A DNA stretch of 61,543 nucleotides from Nitrospirota bacterium. Its GTDB lineage: Bacteria > Nitrospirota > UBA9217. Every line of letters begins with the position of its first letter. The first letter of the stretch is position 1. Shown here in pieces: positions 33,456 to 42,122 of the stretch. A program made the translations under genes and the position numbers. The stretch spans positions 1 through 61,543 of the forward strand of contig JAOUEV010000013.1 of the NCBI GenBank assembly GCA_029858565.1. The letters run 5' to 3'. The notes beneath the pieces were generated by a model. The model made no database searches, was not told the DNA's origin, and saw only the letters and a list, made by a program, of their open reading frames with translations.

Positions 33456-34262
33456 TCAACGGCCATGCTGATGACTATCGATAGCCATCCCTTTTTCCTG
33501 CAGCCGCTCATCCTTGCGTTTGTGGTTCACTGCTTCCGCCTGGATTTTTGTCTTACAGCTGCCGCATATAATATCCGGCGACTGCGATCCGCATACCAAG
33601 CACAGACGGTCCAGTCCGCTCGCCTTTTGCCCTTCGGCCTGGAATATCTTCTCCAGAAATTCACTTTCAGGCACATGTCCTTCTAGATGGAGTGCCTCTC
33701 CAAAAAGCGTATAGGGGAGAATTCTGACCTTGTGCTTCGACAGCAGTTCAGGGTATTCATCTGCGACAATGATCTCAGTTGACACAAGACGGTTCGTCAA
33801 CGCTAACCCCACCGCGGTCTGCGCTACCGGCATGCAGAGAGAACACTCATTTTCAAGCAACACCTTGACGGACACTCCCTTTTCAAGAAACGCCAAGGTT
33901 CCCGAGATCTGCGACGGGAACCATTCCCGGTCCGTCGATCCGGCAGTGAGCGCTTCGAGCAGCAGCAACAGAGAAACACCTTCCATAGAACCGCTGAACG
34001 AAACTGTTCGGCCGCCAGCACACTGGACTACGAAAGATGGCGTGCGTTTGACACCATACTCAGTGGTCTTATCCCGGTCCATGACAATATCATAGACCTC
34101 CAACGCTATTTTGCCTGATGCCGCTTTGATCGCACTGGCCAGCTCGCGGGCAGAGTGACATTCATCGCAATTCGTTTCTCCCGTAAAAAGCACCAGCCGG
34201 ACGGGATTTTTCATTCCCACCAGCGCATCCCTGATGAGTTTTAGCGTATTGTCCCTCAGCAT
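33456..34262 (-). CDS. Thioredoxin-like protein with two redox domains and a zinc ribbon
   Basis: The 268-residue product shows two thioredoxin-like units. The first has CDEC at about 33-36 with the cis-Pro loop RTPSFVV; the second has CSLC at about 141-144 with cis-Pro near ILPYTLFG. This resembles protein disulfide oxidoreductases of the glutaredoxin-like pair type. A C-terminal zinc ribbon CLVCGS...CGSCK follows. No signal peptide is present, so it is probably cytoplasmic. Its 3' end overlaps the alternative start region of amrS, suggesting a joint transcript. A redox or metal-cluster supporting role for the radical SAM enzyme is an inference. Confidence 0.7.
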   Translation of the reverse strand: MLRDNTLKLIRDALVGMKNPVRLVLFTGETNCDECHSARELASAIKAASGKIALEVYDIVMDRDKTTEYGVKRTPSFVVQCAGGRTVSFSGSMEGVSLLLLLEALTAGSTDREWFPSQISGTLAFLEKGVSVKVLLENECSLCMPVAQTAVGLALTNRLVSTEIIVADEYPELLSKHKVRILPYTLFGEALHLEGHVPESEFLEKIFQAEGQKASGLDRLCLVCGSQSPDIICGSCKTKIQAEAVNHKRKDERLQEKGMAIDSHQHGR

Positions 34263-34346
34263 GATGTCACCTCTTTTTCAGGATTTGCCGTTCGAATTAA
34301 TTATACCAGAAGGAACGTCCCGAAACGTGCTGATGCCAAGAAATGC

Positions 34347-34374
34347 TTGTATTTCAGGATAGGTATGCTATAAT
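34347..34374 (+). promoter_or_regulatory. Sigma-70-like promoter of the cytochrome operon
   Basis: TTGTAT (34347-34352) and TATAAT (34369-34374) are separated by 16 bases and lie about 43 bases before the first cytochrome start. The consensus -10 makes this a good candidate. Confidence 0.65.
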
Positions 34375-34416
34375 CTCAGCCAAGATTACATTACGTGAAA
34401 GGGGGGTTGCACGGCC

Positions 34417-34737
34417 ATGGTGAAAAAGATTTTGACACTCGCGATAGTTTTAGGGTTCGTAATTCCCATAGCAGCAGCTGCGCAGAAGGTTGGTGGAGGT
34501 GACATCAAGTTCACCCCGAAGAACGCAAGTCCCGTCACGTTCAGCCATGAACTTCATGTTAAGGGAAAAGGGATCAAGTGCACCGGTTGTCATTACCAGA
34601 TTTTTCAAATGGCACAAGGGTCCTATAAGATGGACATGTCCAAGATCACCAAAGGAGACTTTTGCGGCAAATGCCACAACGGTCAAAAGTCGTTCGACGT
34701 GAAAGGCTCGGAGAATTGCGCCAAGTGTCATAAATAA
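34417..34737 (+). CDS. Triheme cytochrome c, c7/c3-like, first of three
   Basis: The 106-residue product has a signal peptide (about 1-22) and three haem-binding motifs, CTGCH, CGKCH and CAKCH, plus distal His residues (FSHELHVKG). The spacing matches small triheme proteins of the cytochrome c3/c7 class that carry electrons in the periplasm. The three neighbouring genes share the GGGDI/V-x-F/Y start after the signal peptide and arose by tandem duplication. AGGGGGG-type Shine-Dalgarno (GAAAGGGGGG) precedes the ATG. Its electron donor or acceptor cannot be told. Confidence 0.9.
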   Translation: MVKKILTLAIVLGFVIPIAAAAQKVGGGDIKFTPKNASPVTFSHELHVKGKGIKCTGCHYQIFQMAQGSYKMDMSKITKGDFCGKCHNGQKSFDVKGSENCAKCHK

Positions 34738-34748
34738 GAGGGGGTATC

Positions 34749-35069
34749 ATGCGGCGAGCCGAGCTTCTTATCACACTTATAACAACCTTGTTCATAGCAT
34801 CCTCCGTATGGGCTATCGGCGGAGGCGACATTACATTCAAACTTGCCAATGCCGATCCTGTTCAATTCAGTCATGACTACCACGCTAAATCACGAGGCCT
34901 AAAGTGTGCGGCATGCCATTTCAACAGGTTCGCGCGGGGCACGGGCTATGAAATGACGAAAGAGGCCATCACGAAACGGGGATTTTGCGAACATTGTCAC
35001 AATGGCATGAAGGGTTTTGATGCTGCGTCCGATCGCAACTGCGCTCGGTGCCACAAAAAGCAACCTTAA
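34749..35069 (+). CDS. Triheme cytochrome c, c7/c3-like, second of three
   Basis: The 106-residue product has a signal peptide (cleavage near VWA) and haem motifs CAACH, CEHCH and CARCH. It begins only 11 bases after the first cytochrome gene, preceded by AGAGGGGG. It has a shorter, Arg-rich loop (RFARGTGYEMTKEA) where the other two have an KMDM segment, so it has diverged most in the set. A periplasmic electron carrier is expected. Confidence 0.88.
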   Translation: MRRAELLITLITTLFIASSVWAIGGGDITFKLANADPVQFSHDYHAKSRGLKCAACHFNRFARGTGYEMTKEAITKRGFCEHCHNGMKGFDAASDRNCARCHKKQP

Positions 35070-35082
35070 GGAAAGGACCCTT

Positions 35083-35415
35083 ATGAAAATCGGATCAGGA
35101 ATAGTTCTGCTGCTGGCATTCCCTCTTCTATTTGTCCCGGTGACTGCAGTGGCGAAGATCGGCGGCGGTGATGTGACTTACGAGCCGAAAGGCGCTGGCA
35201 AGGTCGTGTTCCAGCACGAATATCATGTGAACTTGAAAGGGATGAAATGCAATAGCTGCCATTACAAGACGTTCCAGATGCGCGGCGGGGAATCACAGTA
35301 CAAGATGGATATGGCGACACTGACCAAAGGGATGTTCTGCGGCAGCTGCCATGACGGGAAAAAAGCCTTTGCTGTAAAGGACGCAGCCTCCTGCAAACAT
35401 TGCCATAAGGAATAA
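35083..35415 (+). CDS. Triheme cytochrome c, c7/c3-like, third of three
   Basis: The start at 35083 is set by AAGGAAAGGA upstream and by the signal peptide that follows (MKIGSGIVLLLAFPLLFVP); the longer frame from 35017 overlaps the second gene and is rejected. The product of about 110 residues has haem motifs CNSCH, CGSCH and CKHCH and the shared QYKMDMATLTKG segment. It closes the operon and faces the convergent hydrolase gene with only 12 bases between stops. Confidence 0.9.
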   Translation: MKIGSGIVLLLAFPLLFVPVTAVAKIGGGDVTYEPKGAGKVVFQHEYHVNLKGMKCNSCHYKTFQMRGGESQYKMDMATLTKGMFCGSCHDGKKAFAVKDAASCKHCHKE

Positions 35416-35427
35416 CGCTTCAACAGC

Positions 35428-36156
35428 TTATCGGTCCCCGTTCTGGGGATCAAGGACGCCCAACATAATTTCAGCCACTTCAGCGGGTCTCGACGTCATC
35501 ATGTCGTGACCCGCATCCACTTTGTGAGGTACAACGCCGAGCCGTTCTGCGAAAGGTGTGGTCATATCAGGCGGCAAGCTTTTATCTCTCAATCCCTGAA
35601 TATACGTTCGGGGTATCGTTACTTTCGGAAAGATCTTAAACCGTATCTTCTCAAAGAACACCTCAAGAGGCTCCGGCGTCAACTGCCTCAAATAGGATTC
35701 TTGTTCAGCACCCTCCAGATCGGTGAAATACATCGGCCTCAAGGCTTCAATAGTGCCAAATACCTCTTTAGTCTTTCCCCGCAGAAAGCGAAGAGCATCT
35801 TGCCGTTCCTTGGGAAGAAGATCTATTAGCGCCACAGAATCATAAGGCACTACCGCTGCGAGATAAACCAGATGTCTGATCCTTTCGGGAATATCCTCTG
35901 CAAGTTTGCTTATGACAAAACCCGACATGCTATGTCCCACCAGTACAAGATCATAAAGATTCTCACGCCTGATAAACTGCGCTACATCTTCAATGTAGCT
36001 TGTCATGGTGAGACCCTTCCGGTCGTCTGACCGGTCCCCATGCCCGGGAAGATCCACTGCAATCGGATTTGCTCCACCTCGGAGGAGCCGCGTCATCAAC
36101 CGGTCCCATAACCATGCACCGCGCATAGCTCCATGGATCAGCAAATAGTTTGCCAT
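35428..36156 (-). CDS. Alpha/beta hydrolase
   Basis: The product of about 242 residues begins with YLLIHGAMRGAW, the oxyanion-hole region. It has the nucleophile elbow GHSMSG (about residue 77) and a late His in DAGHDMM, so the Ser-His pair is present; the acid is probably the Asp of GLRDKSLP. It resembles the esterase/salicylate methylesterase (MES-like) group of small hydrolases. The substrate is unknown. The start may be the ATG at 36156, which lacks ideal spacing to GAGGAG, or a GTG at 36168. Confidence 0.8.
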   Translation of the reverse strand: MANYLLIHGAMRGAWLWDRLMTRLLRGGANPIAVDLPGHGDRSDDRKGLTMTSYIEDVAQFIRRENLYDLVLVGHSMSGFVISKLAEDIPERIRHLVYLAAVVPYDSVALIDLLPKERQDALRFLRGKTKEVFGTIEALRPMYFTDLEGAEQESYLRQLTPEPLEVFFEKIRFKIFPKVTIPRTYIQGLRDKSLPPDMTTPFAERLGVVPHKVDAGHDMMTSRPAEVAEIMLGVLDPQNGDR

Positions 36157-36370
36157 GGATTCAAACACTCCTCATCGCGTCTACCGGAAAACAAGTTGGC
36201 TTCTCCTCTAAACGGAACAATTGTCCATAATACCAGGCCATCGTTTAACCTGAGATTTAGATATTGTGATGATTGATCCTAACTTATGCGCGTGAAACAT
36301 CTGATGAAGCAATCGGTTATGTTGACTTTTCACATTCCCTGTTGACAAGTTGTGAGTAAACCTGTGGGAA

Positions 36371-36428
36371 ATAAAAAAGTTCAAGCCTATAATAAGCCAA
36401 TCGTGCAAAATGCTTAATAAATAGGCTT
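36371..36428 (-). terminator. Probable terminator of the mtaB transcript
   Basis: On the minus strand AAGCCTAT (36421-36428) pairs with ATAGGCTT (36383-36390), with an inner AAGC/GCTT pairing, and is followed by GAACTTTTTTAT. Confidence 0.55.
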
Positions 36429-36444
36429 TCAATAACCTTTATTA

Positions 36445-37719
36445 TCAGTGCGTTACAGAAGCCCCCATTGTATCGCTCTCAGATACAGCATTTATTGCAA
36501 CATCGATCTCTTTTCCAATATCTGCCTCTACAGCTCCTGAAACAGTAACTCTGATATAGTTATCAGTCATCCCTTTGAATATCGAACCATTTTGCTGATG
36601 CTCGCCAGACTCGATCGCTACCCTGAGTGTGGAGCCAACGAACTTTCTCCTGAATATAAGGTTTTTTTGCAGTGCAAGTTCACGAAGGATCCTGCTTCTT
36701 TCCCTTTTATCTTCCTCATTAACCTGGTTTGGCATGGCTGCTGCGGCAGTACCGGGTCGCCTGGAATAGGTAAACACATGCAAATGTGTGATAGGACAAT
36801 CCCTGATCAGGCTCAAAGTATTCTCAAACTCCCGATCGCCTTCGCCAGGGAATCCCACGATCACATCAGCGCCAAGTGCAATTCCGGGAACTGATGCCGC
36901 AATGGAATGCATCAACTCACGGTAAAATCCGGAATCATAGTCTCGATTCATTGCCTTCAATATGGTGTCGTCCCCGCTCTGGAGCGGAACATGCAAGTGC
37001 CTGCACAGACCTCTGCCTGCCATAGACACAATATCCACAGAGACTTCCCGGGGTTCGATCGAACTGAGACGGATTCTGGCTTCCTTCCTTCGCGCAAGCA
37101 GTTCAACAAGAAGCTCTGACAAGGTTCTCCCGGGCTGTAGATCGAGCCCGTATTTCCCGATATGGATGCCGCTCAGAACGACTTCGGGAGTTCCCGATGA
37201 AACGGCTGTATCGAACTGTTCTACGACCTGCTGAAAATCTACGCTCCGCGACCGTCCCCTGGCATATGGGATGAGACAATAAGAACAGTAATTATCACAG
37301 CCGTCCTGGACCTTCAAGAACGACCTGGTCCTTCCCCCCGGGACAGGAACATCGGCCTGCTCCACTTTAGATGCGGATTTCCGCAGGTCCGTCATAACCG
37401 CTGGGATGAGACTGTCTTTATCCCGGTTGCTAATGACCGCGCTCACACCAGGTATCTTTCGTATCTCCTCTGGCCGCATTTCTGCATAACAGCCGGTCAC
37501 AATGACCTGTGCTCCTTTGCCCCTCCTTACAGCAGCCCTGATGGCCTGGCGGCACTGGTAATCGCTCTTTCCGGTGACGGAGCAGGTATTTATGACATAA
37601 ACGTCTGCTCTGTCCTCAAAGGGGACGATGGAACTCCCTCCGTCGACGGCTGCACGCACCATCTCTTCCGTCTCAACCTGGTTTATCTTGCACCCGAAAG
37701 AGGAAAATGCTATTCGCAT
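36445..37719 (-). CDS. mtaB: tRNA t6A37 methylthiotransferase
   Basis: It converts t6A37 to ms2t6A37 in tRNA reading ANN codons. The 424-residue product has the N-terminal auxiliary cluster Cys residues (SFGCKINQVE, INTCSVTG, TGCYAE), the radical SAM motif CDNYCSYC, the PYARGRSRS core and a C-terminal TRAM-like region with NYIRVTVSG. FGCKINQ is typical of MtaB rather than MiaB or RimO. It overlaps the miaB stop by 10 bp, so the two methylthiotransferases are one transcription unit. A terminator-like hairpin follows. Confidence 0.9.
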   Translation of the reverse strand: MRIAFSSFGCKINQVETEEMVRAAVDGGSSIVPFEDRADVYVINTCSVTGKSDYQCRQAIRAAVRRGKGAQVIVTGCYAEMRPEEIRKIPGVSAVISNRDKDSLIPAVMTDLRKSASKVEQADVPVPGGRTRSFLKVQDGCDNYCSYCLIPYARGRSRSVDFQQVVEQFDTAVSSGTPEVVLSGIHIGKYGLDLQPGRTLSELLVELLARRKEARIRLSSIEPREVSVDIVSMAGRGLCRHLHVPLQSGDDTILKAMNRDYDSGFYRELMHSIAASVPGIALGADVIVGFPGEGDREFENTLSLIRDCPITHLHVFTYSRRPGTAAAAMPNQVNEEDKRERSRILRELALQKNLIFRRKFVGSTLRVAIESGEHQQNGSIFKGMTDNYIRVTVSGAVEADIGKEIDVAINAVSESDTMGASVTH

Positions 37720-39023
37720 AGCTCACCACCCAAAGAGTTTGGGCCTGCTGAAGTGATACGCACCTTCGCCAGACTACCAACGAGGGAATCCGGTCCGGCA
37801 ACGTTCACAATTTTGTTGCCCCTGGTCCTCCCGGTAAGTTTTCCACCCCGTTTGCTCTTCCCTTCCACCAGGATCTCCTGGACTGTTCCTTTGTGGCGGT
37901 TGTTCCTTTCCAGCGTGATCGGTTTCTGTACTTCAAAGACCTTGTCCAAACGATCTTCTTTTACCGCCTCAGGGATGTGCCCAGCGAGTTTGAGCGCTGC
38001 GGTACCCGGCCGCTGTGAATATTTGAACGCAAAGATATTATCGTACCGCATCTCGCCCAGCAAGTGCAGCGTTTGTTCAAAATCTTCTTCATGCTCACCA
38101 GGGAAACCAACGATAATGTCCGTTGTCAGGACCATGTCCGGAACTGCATCCCGGAGTTTCCTGACCTTGTCCCGATATTCGGCTATTGTATACTTCCTGT
38201 TCATGGTCATGAGCACCTTATCAGATCCATGCTGAACAGGCAAATGCATGGATTCGCATACTTTCGGCAAATCCCGGAAGGCCTGAATAAGATCGTCGGA
38301 CAGGTCCTTGGGATGCGAAGTGACAAACCTGATCCGCTCGATGCCGCTGACATCGTTCAGTTTTCGCAGCAGATCCGGGAAGCAGTCTCCGGCAGCCCCA
38401 CCCTTTCCGTAGGAGTTGACATTCTGCCCAAGCAGGGTAACCTCTCTATACCCCCGGCCCGCCAGTTCGCGGACCTCTTGAACGATATCCGCAGATGGGC
38501 GCGATCGTTCGCGGCCACGAAGATAGGGAACCACGCAGTAGGTGCAGAAGTTATCGCATCCATACATGATAGACACCCATGCCTTGATGCGATCGCTGCG
38601 CGCAGCCGGCAGGGAACTGACATGATAGTCAGAATCCCCTTCTGTCGCGATCTCGGGACCACCGGTGCTACTGCTGCGTTTGATCATACCAGGCAGCCGT
38701 GCAATATCCGACGGACCGAGGATCATATCAACTGAAGGTACACGAGCCAGGATTTTACGGCCTTCCTGCTGGGCGATGCACCCGGCCACGGCGATAGCAA
38801 CCTTCTTTCCGCTGAGGTCTCGCATTCGCGTTAATCGTCCTAGTTCGCTGTAGAATTTCTGTTCGGCCTTTTCCCGTATACTGCAGGTGTTCAAAATGAT
38901 CACCTCAGCCGCATCCGGAGTATCAACTGCACAGAGCCCTTCCTGCTCAAGCAGACCGGACATGCGCTCGGAATCGTGCTCATTCATCTGACAGCCGAAT
39001 GTTATGATGTGGAACGATTTCAT
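37710..39023 (-). CDS. miaB: tRNA i6A37 methylthiotransferase
   Basis: MiaB adds the methylthio group to i6A37 of tRNAs reading UNN codons. The 437-residue product has TFGCQMNEHDSE, LNTCSIREKAE and VAGCIAQQEG for the auxiliary 4Fe-4S cluster, CDNFCTYC for the radical SAM cluster, the VPYLRGRERSR signature, and a TRAM domain at the C-terminus (LVEGKSKRGGKLTGRTRGNKIV). The motif set and length are standard for MiaB. Confidence 0.95.
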   Translation of the reverse strand: MKSFHIITFGCQMNEHDSERMSGLLEQEGLCAVDTPDAAEVIILNTCSIREKAEQKFYSELGRLTRMRDLSGKKVAIAVAGCIAQQEGRKILARVPSVDMILGPSDIARLPGMIKRSSSTGGPEIATEGDSDYHVSSLPAARSDRIKAWVSIMYGCDNFCTYCVVPYLRGRERSRPSADIVQEVRELAGRGYREVTLLGQNVNSYGKGGAAGDCFPDLLRKLNDVSGIERIRFVTSHPKDLSDDLIQAFRDLPKVCESMHLPVQHGSDKVLMTMNRKYTIAEYRDKVRKLRDAVPDMVLTTDIIVGFPGEHEEDFEQTLHLLGEMRYDNIFAFKYSQRPGTAALKLAGHIPEAVKEDRLDKVFEVQKPITLERNNRHKGTVQEILVEGKSKRGGKLTGRTRGNKIVNVAGPDSLVGSLAKVRITSAGPNSLGGELCE

Positions 39024-39093
39024 TGTTAGGGTATTATAAAGCCGGAAGGGCAGCGTTACAAGGACTTAGACCGGGCCGGGATCGAACCTTAGT

Positions 39094-39897
39094 TTATGCG
39101 GATTTCGACAAAACCCTGATAACCTCACCGCGCTTGAGCGACAGGGCAGATCGCGCATTCTGACGGAACATGAAGATCTCCAGATGGCCGTTGCTGTTGA
39201 TAAGAGCACCCAGTTCCCCGGGCGCGGCTTCCGCATAGAACTTCTTCAGCCCACGGATCTCCTTACCACCGATCTGAATGATCACCGTTCCTTGCTGCCC
39301 TTCCGGAAGGAACGCCTGTAGATCCTTGGACATAACATTGGTGATCATGTTGCCGTAGCGGTCAATATGGACAACGTGACCATCCAAACCGGTATCGGTC
39401 CCCTTGACCGAGGGAACATTCAGTTTCACAAAATCAGTTATCTCGTCACCGAAATTCCCTGATGGGATACCTTTGGTCAACCACCCGGCGACCGGCGCGA
39501 AAATGTCACGGCCATGAAATGTGGGGCCCGGATTGGATATGAAATAATGCGCCGCAGTGATATGATGCACGCGAAGCCGCTCGGCATCCCTATAGACCAG
39601 GCTGAAGAGCCCGTTATCTGGGCCAACAAAATAATAGCTTTCAGTAACCACAATAATAGGACGTCGTCCGCTGCCGACACCTGGATCAACAACCGCGAGA
39701 TGGATGGTTCCCTTGGGGAAATGCGTGTAAGATTCGCGAAGGGTGAACGCCGCTTCCCATATGTCCTGGGGAGCGATCTCATGAGTGATATCCACGAACT
39801 GCGCCTGAGGACTGGTCTTAAGGATCGTCCCCTTAAGACTTGACACGAACGAGTCGCGGGTTCCATAATCGGTCAGCAAAGTAATCAAGTTCGCCAT
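39094..39897 (-). CDS. SAM hydrolase (DUF62 family)
   Basis: These enzymes, related to SAM fluorinase and chlorinase, use hydroxide to split S-adenosylmethionine into adenosine and methionine. The 267-residue product has LLTDYGTRDSFV at the N-terminus (catalytic Asp region), DITHEIAPQDI, HLAVVDPGVGSGRRPI, and VGPDNGLFSLV, and a late DRYGNMITNV segment. No halogenase insertion is visible, so the hydroxide-type activity is expected. It lies downstream of the lipid genes in the same direction, but 158 bases away. Confidence 0.85.
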   Translation of the reverse strand: MANLITLLTDYGTRDSFVSSLKGTILKTSPQAQFVDITHEIAPQDIWEAAFTLRESYTHFPKGTIHLAVVDPGVGSGRRPIIVVTESYYFVGPDNGLFSLVYRDAERLRVHHITAAHYFISNPGPTFHGRDIFAPVAGWLTKGIPSGNFGDEITDFVKLNVPSVKGTDTGLDGHVVHIDRYGNMITNVMSKDLQAFLPEGQQGTVIIQIGGKEIRGLKKFYAEAAPGELGALINSNGHLEIFMFRQNARSALSLKRGEVIRVLSKSA

Positions 39898-40055
39898 TCA
39901 TATCCCTCGCGTACAGCCATCAGCTTCATGAAGCTGCAAAAAATAATATCAGTACCTGAACGGGAAGTCAACTATGCTAAAAGGAACAATTTCCGCCAGC
40001 CGAGGAGTCATGGTCACCGGCTGCCGGGAGGCTCATTTCCATTCTGTGACGCGCT

Positions 40056-40679
40056 CTAAACCGTTGTACTACCGGTGACAGGCTTCTTTTGACCGATCTT
40101 CGGTTCCTCACCATTCACAAGGCGTTTTATGTTCTCCCGATGGCGATAGTAGATCATGGCGAACAGGAACAACGCAAGGAGCTGCTGTGCTCGGTCATCC
40201 GGCTTCAGAGAAAAAACCATGAGCGGATAGGCTGCAAAAGCTATAAGAGCCGCGAGCGACGAATATTTCCACAGGATTGCAGATCCCAACCATGTCAGAA
40301 GGCATATAAAGCCGAACCACGGCGCCATCCCCAGGGAAACGCCGAATCCAGTCGCAACCCCTTTGCCGCCCCGAAAACTGAGATACAAAGGATAGAGATG
40401 TCCGAGAAACGACGTAACGCCCGCAGCGACCTGCACGACAGGATCATCAAAAAACCGTCCGGCAATATAGACGGGAAGAAAGCCTTTCAGACCATCAGCA
40501 AGCAGTGTCAGTACCGCGGCCTTCTTGCCAGCTGCCCGGAGCACATTCGTGGCGCCGATGTTTCCGCTGCCTACGGTTCTGACATCGATACCGCCAAAGA
40601 GCTTCGTAAAGAACAGTCCGAACGGGATCGCTCCGATGAGGTAAGCGGCCACAATATAGATATACGCGGTGATATCCAT
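40056..40679 (-). CDS. plsY: Acyl phosphate:glycerol-3-phosphate acyltransferase
   Basis: PlsY transfers an acyl chain from acyl phosphate to glycerol 3-phosphate, the first step of phospholipid synthesis, in the inner membrane. The 207-residue product has five or more membrane segments and the motifs GSGNIGATNVLR (about 37-48), a KGG segment in SFRGGKGVATG, and a third C-terminal HRENIKRLVNGEEP. It starts 7 bases after pgsA stops. Placing plsY beside pgsA gives two consecutive phospholipid genes. Confidence 0.95.
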   Translation of the reverse strand: MDITAYIYIVAAYLIGAIPFGLFFTKLFGGIDVRTVGSGNIGATNVLRAAGKKAAVLTLLADGLKGFLPVYIAGRFFDDPVVQVAAGVTSFLGHLYPLYLSFRGGKGVATGFGVSLGMAPWFGFICLLTWLGSAILWKYSSLAALIAFAAYPLMVFSLKPDDRAQQLLALFLFAMIYYRHRENIKRLVNGEEPKIGQKKPVTGSTTV

Positions 40680-40686
40680 TACGACC

Positions 40687-41226
40687 TCAATCGAGGTTCC
40701 TCCAGTAGTTCACGAAATACTGCGCACCCGACACGATGGCGAGGACCAGCGCGGACCAGAGCGCAGCACTGCCGAGCAGTTCAATCCAGGGGGATTCAAA
40801 GTAGTGATTGGACACCAGTGACAGTATGGCCGTTATCTGAGCGCCAACCTTGTACTTTCCCATGTTCTCGGCCGGGATCACAATCCCGTCGCTCGCGGCC
40901 ATGGCCCGCAGGCCCGTCACCGCGAACTCCCTGCCGATAATGACTATGACAATCCACGCCGGTGCTCGGGTTGGGTCCACTTCCACCAGCATGATGAGCG
41001 CAGATGCAATGAGCAGTTTGTCCGCCACCGGATCGAGCAGTTTCCCGATCTTTGTGACCTGGCCCCACTTTCTGGCAAGATACCCGTCGAGCCAGTCTGT
41101 GATCGATGCCAGGGCAAAGATGATCCCGGCAGCCAATGCCCGAGTCGGTGATGGATGCAGCATGAGCACGACGAATATCGGTATCGAAAGAATCCTGCTT
41201 ATGGACAGCAAGTTCGGCACATTCAC
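40687..41226 (-). CDS. pgsA: CDP-diacylglycerol-glycerol-3-phosphate 3-phosphatidyltransferase
   Basis: PgsA makes phosphatidylglycerol phosphate in the inner membrane. A GTG start at 41226 is preferred: it overlaps the acyltransferase stop by 4 bp (GTGA), has GGAGG 8 bases upstream, and gives the usual N-terminus VNVPNLLSISRI. The product of about 179 residues has the complete CDP-alcohol phosphotransferase motif, with DWLDGYLARKWG then IGKLLDPVAD, so all catalytic Asp residues are present. Four or more membrane helices follow. Confidence 0.92.
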   Translation of the reverse strand: MNVPNLLSISRILSIPIFVVLMLHPSPTRALAAGIIFALASITDWLDGYLARKWGQVTKIGKLLDPVADKLLIASALIMLVEVDPTRAPAWIVIVIIGREFAVTGLRAMAASDGIVIPAENMGKYKVGAQITAILSLVSNHYFESPWIELLGSAALWSALVLAIVSGAQYFVNYWRNLD

Positions 41227-42122
41227 GGCTGTCGCCTCCACCTGCGGTGCATCCACACCCATTGTTCGGGATGACGGTAGATAGCTTTCTCAATTCTTTT
41301 TGTCAGAACGGCGGTATTCACCAACACATCCTTTTCCGCATTGCCGGTCTTTTCTATGTCCAACGGTCCTTCGATGGTAATTCTGTGACGATCATCAGGA
41401 AGCCGTTCTATATACCCAAAAACAACAGGAGCATCGAACTTGATCGCCATCGATGCCGCGGCTGAAGGTGTCCAGGCTGGCCTGCCCATGAAATCTACGA
41501 ACACCCCGTCCACATCCGTATCCTGGTCGATCAGCAGCCCCATAACGCGCTTTTCGCGGAATACCCTGATTAGCTCCTTTGTGGCGCCCGGCCTGCTCCT
41601 GACGATCGTGCGCACTCCCAGCTTTTCCCGCAGATCTATGATCGTGTCATTGACGGCATCAGGTTCGATAGGCGCAGCGATAACGCTCAGTGGGCATTCT
41701 GCTGCAACCGCTCCTGCCATGATCTCCCAATTTCCGATATGACCGGTCACGAAGACCAACCCTTTCCCCTGTAAGAGCGCTCCATGCAGATTCTCGAGGC
41801 CTCTCCATTCGATGAGTGCCTGGATCTTATCGCCGGTAAGAGCGACGGCCTCAAGAAGCGACTTCCCCAGATGGACAAACATCGCTTTCGCAGTTCTGCG
41901 TACCCAGACAGGTCCCTTTTCTGGAAACACCGCTGTCAAGTTGTCCATGGCGCGTTTACGATCGCGTGGAAGGAGATAGAACGCTATCGACCCGAGCCAT
42001 CCGCCGGACAGCACAGCCAGGCGAAAAGGGAGAAAACTTGCCACGGTACGGATGCAGCCAACAAGAACAACGAGCGACATCCTGCTAAGGCGCTTTCGCG
42101 CTATGGTGAACCAGCGTCTCAT
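41223..42122 (-). CDS. Lysophospholipid/lipid A acyltransferase, LpxL-like
   Basis: It belongs to the HtrB/LpxL family, which adds a secondary acyl chain to Kdo2-lipid A on the inner membrane. The 299-residue product has the catalytic His-x4-Glu in TGHIGNWEIM (about 124-129), plus a YIERLPDDRHRITIEGPLDI core and an N-terminal membrane helix. Its position among Kdo genes supports a lipid A role. LpxL and LpxM cannot be told apart here. It overlaps kdsC by 4 bp. Confidence 0.85.
   Translation of the reverse strand: MRRWFTIARKRLSRMSLVVLVGCIRTVASFLPFRLAVLSGGWLGSIAFYLLPRDRKRAMDNLTAVFPEKGPVWVRRTAKAMFVHLGKSLLEAVALTGDKIQALIEWRGLENLHGALLQGKGLVFVTGHIGNWEIMAGAVAAECPLSVIAAPIEPDAVNDTIIDLREKLGVRTIVRSRPGATKELIRVFREKRVMGLLIDQDTDVDGVFVDFMGRPAWTPSAAASMAIKFDAPVVFGYIERLPDDRHRITIEGPLDIEKTGNAEKDVLVNTAVLTKRIEKAIYRHPEQWVWMHRRWRRQP

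Noticed and set aside
36208-36432. A 74-residue minus-strand frame between mtaB and the hydrolase gene.
   Set aside because: It overlaps the terminator-like hairpin, has no ribosome binding site and shows no domain.
39940-40055. A structured RNA or terminator upstream of the SAM hydrolase gene.
   Set aside because: Only weak GC-rich inverted segments are visible, without a T-tract in the right orientation.
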